This document shows, in pieces, positions 7,180-13,754 of a stretch of 49,222 nt of DNA. Position 1 is the first letter of the stretch. Each line of letters begins with the position of its first letter. The notes beneath the pieces are model-generated. The model ran no database searches and was not told the origin of the DNA. It saw nothing but the letters and a program-made list of their open reading frames with translations. The position numbers were made by a program, and so were the translations under genes. Source of the DNA: Clostridiales bacterium (GTDB lineage Bacteria; Bacillota; Clostridia; Christensenellales; UBA1242); assembly GCA_015055815.1 (NCBI GenBank), contig SVHM01000007.1, forward strand, positions 1 through 49,222, read 5' to 3'.

Positions 7180-7874
7180 ATGCTCACCTTCAATTTGTTA
7201 TCTAATAATTTGTTTAATATTTCTATAAGTTCATTATCTATCATTTGTGTTGTCAAGACTTCACCTGTTTCCATATCTATATGCTTTTCAATAATTTCTT
7301 TTTGTTGTTTTTCTTGTTTATCTAATAATCTTAATTCTTCTTCTAATTCTGGCTCATCAAAAGTTTTTACAAGCAGTTCCATTTGTTCTCTTGTTAATGG
7401 ATTTTCAATTTTCTTTTCTTCGATAGTTTCTTCTTCAACTTCATTTTCTTCTTGTTTGTTTTGATTGCTAAACATATCTAGGAAATTCGCTTGTTCGTTT
7501 TCTGGTTTCTTTTTTACTTCAACTTTTGTCACAGGTGGTTTGTATTCAGTTTTAACAATCTTTTTATATTCAGTTCCGTCTTCATTATATAAAGTTCCTT
7601 CAATACTATCTTCTTCAAAATAATGTATTGCCCAACCAAACACTGTTTCGTGATGTATCATAGCAACACCATTTTTAACAGAACTTTTAGCTTGTTCTTT
7701 TGCATAATTTAGAAATCCGTTGAAGTCTTTTTTATTAAGTAGTTGTTTATTATCTTTTATAATTTTTGTTCCATTGTTAATTTTGTCAGCGAGTGTTTCA
7801 CTTGCATTATTTTCTAAATATTCTTTTATTAATTTTTCTTCTTCGGTATTTGTTTCAAGTTTTAATTTTATCAT
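7176..7874 (-). CDS. PcfK-like / Cas9-inhibitor AcrIIA9-family protein
   Basis: This gene encodes 232 residues. Residues 1-110 match the PcfK/AcrIIA9 pattern: a charged helix, then the segment VAMIHHETVFGWAIHYFEED followed by GTLYNEDGTEYKK. The rest is a long acidic, probably coiled or disordered region (EENEVEEETIEEKKIE…) ending in a helical EILNKLLDNKL. Proteins of this family found in metagenomes have been shown to inhibit Cas9 (AcrIIA9), and PcfK and PcfJ are habitual neighbours, as here (4-bp overlap). AAGGAG lies before the ATG. Whether this copy inhibits any CRISPR system is unknown; no cas gene or array is in the window. Confidence 0.68.
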   Translation of the reverse strand: MIKLKLETNTEEEKLIKEYLENNASETLADKINNGTKIIKDNKQLLNKKDFNGFLNYAKEQAKSSVKNGVAMIHHETVFGWAIHYFEEDSIEGTLYNEDGTEYKKIVKTEYKPPVTKVEVKKKPENEQANFLDMFSNQNKQEENEVEEETIEEKKIENPLTREQMELLVKTFDEPELEEELRLLDKQEKQQKEIIEKHIDMETGEVLTTQMIDNELIEILNKLLDNKLKVSI

Positions 7875-7889
7875 TTTGTACTCCTTATA

Positions 7890-7929
7890 AAATAAAAATG
7901 AGGCTATCCGTTTAGAACGGACAACCTCG
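7890..7929 (-). terminator. internal terminator/attenuator upstream of the PcfK-like gene
   Basis: The hairpin GAGG…TCCGTT/AACGGA…CCTC (7900-7928) is followed on the minus strand by TTTTTATTTT. It overlaps the end of gene 7912-8145 and lies just before the PcfK-like gene. It would therefore reduce read-through from the early to the late part of the operon. Confidence 0.7.
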
Positions 7930-8145
7930 CCATAAAAATTTGTATTCTATATATGTTTTGATAGGTAATATGTACCAAGTAGGTTCTTTTATTAACTTGT
8001 GTGTTTTTCTATCTAATTGTTCATGATTTTCATAATATTGAACTCGCCAATTTGCTAAATCGAAACTGTTGGTAATTAAATGTATTTTAAGTTTTGTCTT
8101 ACCGTATTCTCGATAGCAGATTTTATATCCATATTTATTCTTCAT
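7912..8145 (-). CDS. hypothetical small basic protein
   Basis: Counting from the ATG at 8145 there are 77 residues; a TTG one codon earlier is possible. It is rich in aromatic and basic residues (KNKYGYKICYREYGKTKLKIHLITNSFDLANWRVQYYENHEQLDR… and a closing YKFLWRGCPF), consistent with a small beta-rich fold. It overlaps the 77-residue gene upstream by 11 bp and ends inside the hairpin of the internal terminator. No domain is recognised. It is a typical small accessory gene of a PcfJ/PcfK-type operon. Confidence 0.6.
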   Translation of the reverse strand: MKNKYGYKICYREYGKTKLKIHLITNSFDLANWRVQYYENHEQLDRKTHKLIKEPTWYILPIKTYIEYKFLWRGCPF

Positions 8146-8368
8146 CAAACACCAACTTTGTATCTTCTTTAAGTAGTTGTATTATTTCAGGCATAATATC
8201 TTTTTTATTTCTTCCACAACAAATTAAAGTAAGCATATTTGTATTACAATTAAATATTCTATTAAAAGTATATTTTAATATTTTAGTTATATCTTGATCG
8301 TTGTGTCCTGTTTGATTTAAGCAATACAATGCTGTAAGTAATGATTTTATTTCTTTTGTATTTCTCAT
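8135..8368 (-). CDS. hypothetical small helical protein
   Basis: This gene encodes 77 residues, predicted helical throughout, with three cysteines (C17, C40, C50-C51 region) and a lysine/aspartate-rich middle (NQTGHNDQDITKILKYTF). It starts in an ATGA overlap with the upstream 308-residue gene and overlaps the next gene, so it is translationally coupled on both sides. No known family is recognised and no membrane segment is seen. Confidence 0.6.
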   Translation of the reverse strand: MRNTKEIKSLLTALYCLNQTGHNDQDITKILKYTFNRIFNCNTNMLTLICCGRNKKDIMPEIIQLLKEDTKLVFDEE

Positions 8369-9291
8369 ATTAATTCTTCCTTTTGATATAATGTTTTTCC
8401 TTTATAAGTAATTTTTTCTATATTATTTATATAAATATCATTTCGGCTATATCCGTCTATATACCTAATTCTGTCTCTTGCTTCTTTATTAAGGCTAAAA
8501 CTAGAAAAGTGCATATTTTCGCCTGTATGATAAGGCTTGCAGTCAAAAACCGTTGTTGCAAGTTTGCCTTCAATTATTTCACCATTACTTAGTTTATAAA
8601 ATAAATTTACAGTTTTCGCATCTGTAGGAACTGAATAATTAATTTGTTTTGCTAATCTTAAATTTTTGTATTCTGGTAAGGTTTTAATTTTCTCTATAAA
8701 TTCATTTTCTAATCTTTGCATCATTTTTTTGTATTTAATTGCATTTGTTAAAGTTTTATCTTTTGCTTCTAACATTTCAATATAATCTTTAATCGTTTCT
8801 TTTGGGTTTTCTACGAATTTAACTAATTCGCTTATATCTCTGCTCTTTGATATTCCATAACTTAAAGATTTATCTCTTTGTCTTTTGTAATAATAATCAC
8901 TTTCAGCATCACTTTTTGCACAAGCAATTTCATTTTCGGTTGGCACACTATCATCTGTAACTGTATCTGCAAAATTGTCGTATGCAATTCTTAACATTTC
9001 GTTGTATTGTTCATTTATTTCTTCTTCGCTTATACTTTTAATATCTCCACAATAGTTTTTTAAATAGTAATTTACAAAATATAGTTTATTTGTTTCAGTA
9101 TCTATAATTCCACCAAATTCAGCTTTATCGCATCTTCTTGGCTTTTTGTTTTCGATATAATCAATAACATATACATAATCAAATCTATCAAAATTAACTT
9201 TAAATAGTTTTGTAGCAAAGCTATATGTTGGTTTATTGATTATCATTTCTCTAATGTTTTTGTTTTCTAAAAATTCTTTAATGTTATTCAT
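8365..9291 (-). CDS. hypothetical protein, operon core gene of unknown family
   Basis: This gene encodes 308 residues with AAGGAG ahead of the ATG. The N-terminal third is beta-rich and aromatic (FDRFDYVYVIDYIENKK…FGGIIDTETNKLYFVNYY). The middle (about 100-215) is a charged helical or coiled-coil stretch (DAESDYYYKRQRDKS…LEAKDKTLTNAIKYKKMMQRLENEF). The C-terminal third returns to beta strands (VNLFYKLSNGEIIEGKLATTVFDC…NNIEKITYKGKTLYQKEE). I do not recognise the family. It sits between the first gene of the leftward operon and the small coupled genes before PcfK/PcfJ, so it is probably element cargo. Confidence 0.65.
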   Translation of the reverse strand: MNNIKEFLENKNIREMIINKPTYSFATKLFKVNFDRFDYVYVIDYIENKKPRRCDKAEFGGIIDTETNKLYFVNYYLKNYCGDIKSISEEEINEQYNEMLRIAYDNFADTVTDDSVPTENEIACAKSDAESDYYYKRQRDKSLSYGISKSRDISELVKFVENPKETIKDYIEMLEAKDKTLTNAIKYKKMMQRLENEFIEKIKTLPEYKNLRLAKQINYSVPTDAKTVNLFYKLSNGEIIEGKLATTVFDCKPYHTGENMHFSSFSLNKEARDRIRYIDGYSRNDIYINNIEKITYKGKTLYQKEELI

Positions 9292-9302
9292 TTTTTTACT
9301 CC

Positions 9303-9560
9303 TTAATTTAAATTTTCAAAATCTTCTATATAAATCTTGTCAAAGTCTGGACCGTATTCAAAATACAAGTTGTTTTCTTTGTCTAGGTATAAATCGTATT
9401 CTTGTACTGAAAACTTACCAGCTTTATTAAGTGAACATATTACATAGTTTTCTTTTATTTCTAAAATGTTAAATATGCAATGATATTCACCATCGAAAAA
9501 ATCATATTCACTCATGTAATATTTGTTATTGTGATTGATTTTTTCTATTATATTTTTCAT
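9303..9560 (-). CDS. hypothetical small acidic protein, first gene of the leftward operon
   Basis: This gene encodes 85 residues, acidic and aromatic (MSEYDFFDGEYHCIFNILEIKENYVICSL…YLDKENNLYFEYGPDFDKIYIEDFENLN), predicted all-beta. AAAGGAGG precedes the ATG at a good distance. It is 11 bp from the next gene and heads the leftward operon. Its leader and ribosome site form the left arm of the large inverted repeat at 9569-9864. No family is recognised. The small size, strong negative charge and leading position would suit a DNA-mimic or regulator, but that is speculation. Confidence 0.62.
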   Translation of the reverse strand: MKNIIEKINHNNKYYMSEYDFFDGEYHCIFNILEIKENYVICSLNKAGKFSVQEYDLYLDKENNLYFEYGPDFDKIYIEDFENLN

Positions 9561-9568
9561 ATTAAATA

Positions 9569-9864
9569 CCTCCTTTTGCCTTTTGGCAGAGGCGTTGTAT
9601 CATATTTTGGCACTTATCTTTTTACTTAAAATCCTAATGTAAAAGACAACCGAACAAAAATGATAAAATATTGTTCCAAGATATAAAACAAAAAAATGCC
9701 AGGAATTAATCCTGACATATAACCAAATTATTAAATTGTTTCAACTGCAATTATATTAAACAATCTTAAAGATAATATATTTTCTTAACTTACCTCAATA
9801 TTTTTCATTCGGTTGTGTTTTACGAAAAATATGATACAACAGAACAACAAAAGACAAAAGGAGG
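9569..9864. repeat. imperfect inverted repeat enclosing the operon control region
   Basis: Three matching blocks occur in mirrored order. CCTCCTTTTG-x-CTTTTG lies at 9569-9585 against 9848-9864 (16/17). GTTGTATCATATTTT lies at 9594-9608 against 9826-9840 (15/15). GTAAAA-x-ACAACCGAA lies at 9639-9654 against 9808-9823 (15/16). The outermost block is the ribosome site of the gene at 9303-9560, so the right arm looks like a second copy of a gene leader in opposite orientation, now without a gene. The 470-bp gap it sits in holds no convincing protein gene. Confidence 0.75.
9689..9718 (-). terminator. leftward intrinsic terminator inside the inverted repeat
   Basis: The 9-bp stem ATGTCAGGA/TCCTGGCAT, with one mismatch, is followed by TTTTTTTG on the minus strand. 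It would end a short leftward RNA started in the right arm before it reaches the operon. Confidence 0.6.
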
Positions 9865-9900
9865 GTATTGTTTTTTTATACATTAAAACAAAAATCTATT

Positions 9901-9923
9901 CACTCAAAAATGAGTGTTTTTTT
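9901..9923 (+). terminator. rightward intrinsic terminator
   Basis: CACTCA-AAAA-TGAGTG is followed by a run of seven T. It implies a short rightward transcript from the right arm of the inverted repeat (about 9840-9920) although no gene is left there. Confidence 0.6.
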
Positions 9924-9930
9924 ATATGTT

Positions 9931-9970
9931 AAAAACACCTAATTTTTATGCATTTTTTAGGGTGTTTTTT
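9931..9970 (+). terminator. second rightward terminator hairpin
   Basis: AAAACACC-TAA pairs with TTA-GGGTGTTTT (one bulge) and is followed by a T run. It stands directly behind the previous terminator. Confidence 0.45.
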
Positions 9971-9974
9971 GAGC

Positions 9975-10028
9975 AGAAATAAAAAGAACCATTGAAAAAC
10001 GGCTTTATTTCCGTGTTCAACTGGTTCT
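9975..10028 (-). terminator. terminator of tRNA-Gln
   Basis: A long stem (AGAACCA-x-TTGAA-x-ACGG against CCGT-x-TTCAA-x-TGGTTCT) is followed on the minus strand by TTTTTATTTC. It begins five bases after the tRNA CCA end. Confidence 0.8.
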
Positions 10029-10032
10029 CACT

Positions 10033-10107
10033 TGGCTGGGGTGGTAGGATTTGAACCCACGGTGACGGAGTCAGAGTCCGTAGCCTTAACCACTTGGCGA
10101 CACCCCA
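10033..10107 (-). tRNA. tRNA-Gln(CTG)
   Basis: The reverse strand folds as a full cloverleaf. The acceptor is TGGGGTG/CACCCCA and the anticodon arm is ACGGA-CTCTGAC-TCCGT with anticodon CTG. The T arm is GTGGG-TTCAAAT-CCTAC, followed by discriminator G and an encoded CCA. It stands at the boundary between accessory DNA on the left and core genes on the right. Confidence 0.95.
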
Positions 10108-10240
10108 ATATTTAGTTGTTATCTGGTTGGTGTTAAATGATTTTGTTTATAGTGCTTTTTTGATTTGATATATTTTATTCTAGCAAATTTATTTTTAAAA
10201 AGCAATCGTTTTATATTTTTTTATTTTTGTGTTTAAATAA

Positions 10241-10270
10241 TTGTTAATTTTATATAATTTATGATAAAAT
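10241..10270 (+). promoter_or_regulatory. promoter of the SDR gene
   Basis: TTGTTA, an 18-bp spacer and TAAAAT lie upstream of the start at 10299. The 10108-10298 gap holds nothing else that I can support. Confidence 0.4.
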
Positions 10271-10298
10271 GATAAAAATATATCTTAAAGGTGAAAAT

Positions 10299-11363
10299 AT
10301 GTCTAGAATAGTTGTAATTACTGGTGCTTCTAGTGGTATTGGTTTGGAACTTAAAAATTTATTTGAAGGTTGTGGGGATAAGGTCCTTACAATTTCTAGA
10401 AGTGAAGGTGATAGTAATCATTATATGGCGGATGTCTCTCACGAAATTAAAATGAGACAAGTTTTTAATGATATTAAAGAAAAGTATGGAAGAATTGATA
10501 TTCTCATAAACAATGCTGGCGTGGGCATGAGTGGTGTAACCGAACTACTTCCAAATGAAGATATTGAGAAACTTATTAATGTAAATCTATATGGTGTTTT
10601 GCATTGTGTGAGACTTGCTTTGCCTATTATGTCTGAAGGTAGTAAGATTATTAATATGTCTAGTGCAATGGCGTTGTTCCCAGTTCCTTTTAGGTCAATA
10701 TATGGTGCTATTAAGTCGGCAGTGCTAAACTTTTCATTTTCACTAAAAATGGAACTTAAACCACTTGGCATTGACGTTTGTGCTATTTGTCCGGGAGATA
10801 TTAAGACAAACTTTACAAACAATCGCCTTAAACATTTTGAAACTAATGAAAGATATGGCGATAGAATAAAAACTGCTACTGAGAAAAATGACGGCAGAGA
10901 AAACAAGAGAATGCCAGTTGACAAATGCGGTGCTAAGATATTTAAGCTTATCCAAAAGAAAAAATTGAGACCTTTTTATATAGTTGGTGGAAAGTATAAA
11001 TTCCTTTATTTCTTGACTAAAATTACACCTAAGTCGTGGTTGCTTAATATTACTGCTGGGCTTATGAATGGTAAAATGGTCGAAAAGAAGAAAAATACAT
11101 CTCAAAGACTAGAAGCCAAACAAACAGTTCAAAAACCTACTGAAAGGCTGGCTGAGAATAATGCTAATGGTGTAAATACTCAAACTGTAGATGTTCAGAA
11201 AGCTGAAGAAAAACCACAAGAAAAGCAAGCGGAAGTAAAAAAGACGATTGAAAGACCTGCAACATCTGGTGGGTTGTTTGGCAAAAGAACTGAAGGCAAA
11301 GAAGAAAAGAAAAAAGAATTGTCTTCACTTCTAAAAAGACTAGATGATAAAACAAAGAAATAA
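10299..11363 (+). CDS. SDR-family oxidoreductase with charged C-terminal tail
   Basis: This gene encodes a cytoplasmic NAD(P)-dependent short-chain dehydrogenase. The ATG at 10299 was chosen because AAAGGTG stands before it and the Rossmann strand follows at once (SRIVVITGASSGIG). Visible motifs are TGASSGIG (8-15), NNAG (71-74), the catalytic serines at 121-122, Y135-x-x-x-K139, and PGDIKT after the active site. Residues to about 260 form the normal SDR body. The last roughly 95 residues are an added low-complexity K/E/Q/T tail (QKPTERLAENNANGVNTQ…KKKELSSLLKRLDDKTKK), probably disordered. The substrate cannot be predicted. A terminator follows. Confidence 0.85.
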   Translation: MSRIVVITGASSGIGLELKNLFEGCGDKVLTISRSEGDSNHYMADVSHEIKMRQVFNDIKEKYGRIDILINNAGVGMSGVTELLPNEDIEKLINVNLYGVLHCVRLALPIMSEGSKIINMSSAMALFPVPFRSIYGAIKSAVLNFSFSLKMELKPLGIDVCAICPGDIKTNFTNNRLKHFETNERYGDRIKTATEKNDGRENKRMPVDKCGAKIFKLIQKKKLRPFYIVGGKYKFLYFLTKITPKSWLLNITAGLMNGKMVEKKKNTSQRLEAKQTVQKPTERLAENNANGVNTQTVDVQKAEEKPQEKQAEVKKTIERPATSGGLFGKRTEGKEEKKKELSSLLKRLDDKTKK

Positions 11364-11379
11364 AAAGTTATGATTTTAT

Positions 11380-11408
11380 AAGCAACAAAATTAATTGTTG
11401 CTTTTTTA
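11380..11408 (+). terminator. intrinsic terminator of the SDR gene
   Basis: The perfect stem AAGCAACAA/TTGTTGCTT is followed by TTTTT. Confidence 0.85.
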
Positions 11409-11478
11409 TATTGCCTAAATTGATTTTGTAAATATGAAATTTATTGATAGAATATATTTATATATATGTTGTGGGGTA

Positions 11479-12516
11479 ATGAGTATGCAAAGAGAAATAA
11501 CTATTCCGGGTAAGTTGCTTGATAAGAAAGGTAATCTAAGAGATGTTGGGTATTCAAAAAAGATGATACTAGAGTATGATAGAAAAAGTATAAAAAGTAG
11601 TAAACTAAGAATAAAAGAATGGGACTATTATCTTGTGTATGATGAAAACTATGCCGTTGCATTTACAATTGCAGATAATGGTTATATGGGAATGCTTAGT
11701 GTGTCTCTTATTGATTTTAAAAAGCCAAATGAAATTACTAAGTCAAAAATGACTTTATTTCCGATGGGTAAATTTAATTTGCCCAATAATTCTATTATGG
11801 ACAATTCGGTATACAACTCAAAAGATGTGGCGATTGAATTTATTAATGATGGAAAAAGTAGACACCTAAAAGTAAGGTATGATAATTTCAATGATGGCAA
11901 ACAATTTACTGCTGACATAACTCTTACAAAAGAGCCAAAAGAAAGCATGGTTATAGTTACACCATTTAAGAAGCCAAAGAGATTTTATTACAACCAAAAA
12001 ATTGTGGGGATGGTGGCACAAGGAAAGGTTGTGTTTGGGCTTAATGAAATTAATTTTGAAAGCTCGACCGCTAAAGGAATTCTTGATTGGGGAAGGGGTG
12101 TTTGGACATATAAAAATACATGGTACTGGGGTGCTGGTTGTTTTGATGTGGATGGACATAGTGTTGGTTTTAATATAGGCTATGGTTTTGGTGATACAAG
12201 TAGTGCTAGTGAGAATATGGTTTTTTATGATGGTGTCGCACATAAACTTGAAGATGTTAAATTTGAAATTCCACTTGATAAAAAGGGTAGAGAACTCTAC
12301 ATGGAAGAATGGAAATTTACTTCAAGCGACAAAAGATTTGAAATGACGTTTACTCCTATAATTGATAGAAAATCTTTTACAAGTGCGCTTGTTATTTCTT
12401 CAAATCAACATCAAGTATTTGGTAGATTTAATGGCACAATCGTACTAGATAATGGCAAAAAGATTGAAGTTGTTGACAAAATAGGCTTTGCGGAAAAAGT
12501 TGTAAACAAATGGTGA
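11479..12516 (+). CDS. DUF2804 family protein
   Basis: The start at 11479 (or 11485) follows GTGGGG and removes a hydrophobic, unlikely N-terminal extension that begins at 11434. The protein opens with REITIPGKLLDKKGNLRDVGYSKK, the DUF2804 signature, and later has the tryptophan-rich WGRGVWTYKNTWYWGAG and an IGYGFGD segment, both characteristic of the family. It is complete for a family of about 330-350 residues and predicted all-beta. Its function is unknown; structural relatives are lipocalin-like or carbohydrate-associated beta proteins. It is 21 bp upstream of a PlsC-like acyltransferase in an apparent operon, which hints at lipid or envelope work. Confidence 0.78.
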   Translation: MSMQREITIPGKLLDKKGNLRDVGYSKKMILEYDRKSIKSSKLRIKEWDYYLVYDENYAVAFTIADNGYMGMLSVSLIDFKKPNEITKSKMTLFPMGKFNLPNNSIMDNSVYNSKDVAIEFINDGKSRHLKVRYDNFNDGKQFTADITLTKEPKESMVIVTPFKKPKRFYYNQKIVGMVAQGKVVFGLNEINFESSTAKGILDWGRGVWTYKNTWYWGAGCFDVDGHSVGFNIGYGFGDTSSASENMVFYDGVAHKLEDVKFEIPLDKKGRELYMEEWKFTSSDKRFEMTFTPIIDRKSFTSALVISSNQHQVFGRFNGTIVLDNGKKIEVVDKIGFAEKVVNKW

Positions 12517-12537
12517 TTGTATAAAAGGAATTAAATA

Positions 12538-13695
12538 ATGGCTAAACAAAAAAAGAAAAAAGAGCATAGAGTAAGACATAAAATTTTTTATACTTTAGTT
12601 ATACCGCTAGTTAGATTGTTTGTAAAAATTAAGTTTAGGTATAAGTATAAAAAGGCAAAAAAATTACCAAAGAATTATATAGTTGTTTCTAATCATACAA
12701 CAGATTTTGACCCGTTATTTGTGGCTAGTAGTTTTAATAAACAAATGTATTTTGTTGCGAGTGAACACATAACTAGATGGGGTACTGCTTATAAACTTTT
12801 AGATTATTTCTTAGCACCAATAATTAGATATAAAGGAACGGTTGGTGCGTCGACTGTTATGGAAGTTTTGAGGAAAGTTAAAAGGGGAGATAGTGTTTGC
12901 ATTTTTGCTGAAGGTGTAAGGTCATGGAATGGTGAAACGGGGAGTATTTTGCCGTCAACTGCTAAGATGATAAAATCTGCAAAATGTGGACTTGTGACAT
13001 ATAAAATTACGGGTGGATATTTCGTTTCTCCTAACTGGTCAACATCTAAATGTAGAAAAGGTTATGTGTCGGGTGCACCTGTAAATATATATTCAAAAGA
13101 AGACATTGAGAAAATGTCTGAAGATGAAATTTATAAAATTATAAAAAGCGATATATATGAAGAAGCTAGCAACACTCAACTTATACTAAATAAAAGGTAT
13201 AAAGGTAAAGGTATTGCCGAAGGCATAGAGAACTTATTGTTTAAATGTCCAGATTGTAAGTGTATGGATAGTCTTAAGTCTAGTGGTGACGGGGTAGTGT
13301 GTTTAAGTTGTGGACATAAATTTAAGTATACTGAATATGGTTTCTTAGAAGGCACTAAGTTTAAAACAATTTATGATGGTTATAAGTGGCTTGAGAAAGA
13401 AATTGATAGCGATATAAAAAATAATGTAGATTACATTTCACCAAATAGTGTTTTAAATTCAATACAATTAGACCATTCCAAATTGAAGATTTCAAGCGGA
13501 AAGGTTGTAATGAATGGCAACCTTTTAAAATGTGGTGAAGTCGAATTTAAGATGGAAGATATAATAGACATGGCTATTTATGGCAAATACGGACTTGTGT
13601 TTTCTGCAAATGGTGAGTATTATGAACTTTTACCCGAAAGAAATGGTAGTGTTTATAAATTTTTGTTGTATTACAAAATTTTTAAGAAAAAATAA
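12538..13695 (+). CDS. PlsC-like 1-acylglycerol-3-phosphate acyltransferase with zinc ribbon
   Basis: This protein belongs to the acyltransferase family that adds a fatty acyl chain to lysophosphatidic acid or a related acceptor at the membrane. The N-terminus is very basic, followed by a hydrophobic stretch (FYTLVIPLVRLFVKI). The HX4D catalytic motif is H53-TTDF-D58 in SNHTTDFDPL, and FAEGVRS (123-129) is the acceptor-binding block. After the catalytic domain come C237-x2-C240 and C255-x2-C258, a zinc-ribbon-like module, then about 120 residues of unknown fold. That C-terminal extension is unusual for PlsC (normally about 200-250 residues). It is probably co-transcribed with the DUF2804 gene. 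Confidence 0.8.
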   Translation: MAKQKKKKEHRVRHKIFYTLVIPLVRLFVKIKFRYKYKKAKKLPKNYIVVSNHTTDFDPLFVASSFNKQMYFVASEHITRWGTAYKLLDYFLAPIIRYKGTVGASTVMEVLRKVKRGDSVCIFAEGVRSWNGETGSILPSTAKMIKSAKCGLVTYKITGGYFVSPNWSTSKCRKGYVSGAPVNIYSKEDIEKMSEDEIYKIIKSDIYEEASNTQLILNKRYKGKGIAEGIENLLFKCPDCKCMDSLKSSGDGVVCLSCGHKFKYTEYGFLEGTKFKTIYDGYKWLEKEIDSDIKNNVDYISPNSVLNSIQLDHSKLKISSGKVVMNGNLLKCGEVEFKMEDIIDMAIYGKYGLVFSANGEYYELLPERNGSVYKFLLYYKIFKKK

Positions 13696-13706
13696 ATTTT
13701 AAAAGA

Positions 13707-13745
13707 AAAAACATATTAGTTTAAAACTAACATGTTTCTTTTTTT
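13707..13745. terminator. bidirectional terminator between converging genes
   Basis: AAACAT-x-TTAGTTT pairs with AAACTAA-CATGTTT and is followed by CTTTTTTT. An A-rich stretch on the left serves the leftward fucO gene. Confidence 0.7.
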
Positions 13746-13754
13746 ATTTGCTGT

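Noticed and set aside
4007..9560. Typical toxin-antitoxin pair
   Set aside because: Several small coupled genes are present, but none shows a known toxin motif (PIN, RelE, MazF, HEPN), so I did not label any as toxin or antitoxin.
10743..11105. Open frames on the minus strand inside the SDR gene and similar shadows in other genes
   Set aside because: They lie opposite conserved coding sequence, have no ribosome sites and arise from A+T-rich codon use.
11434..11478. Longer start for the DUF2804 protein
   Set aside because: The added residues (MKFIDRIYLYICCGV) are hydrophobic and not part of the family, and the ribosome site favours 11479 or 11485.
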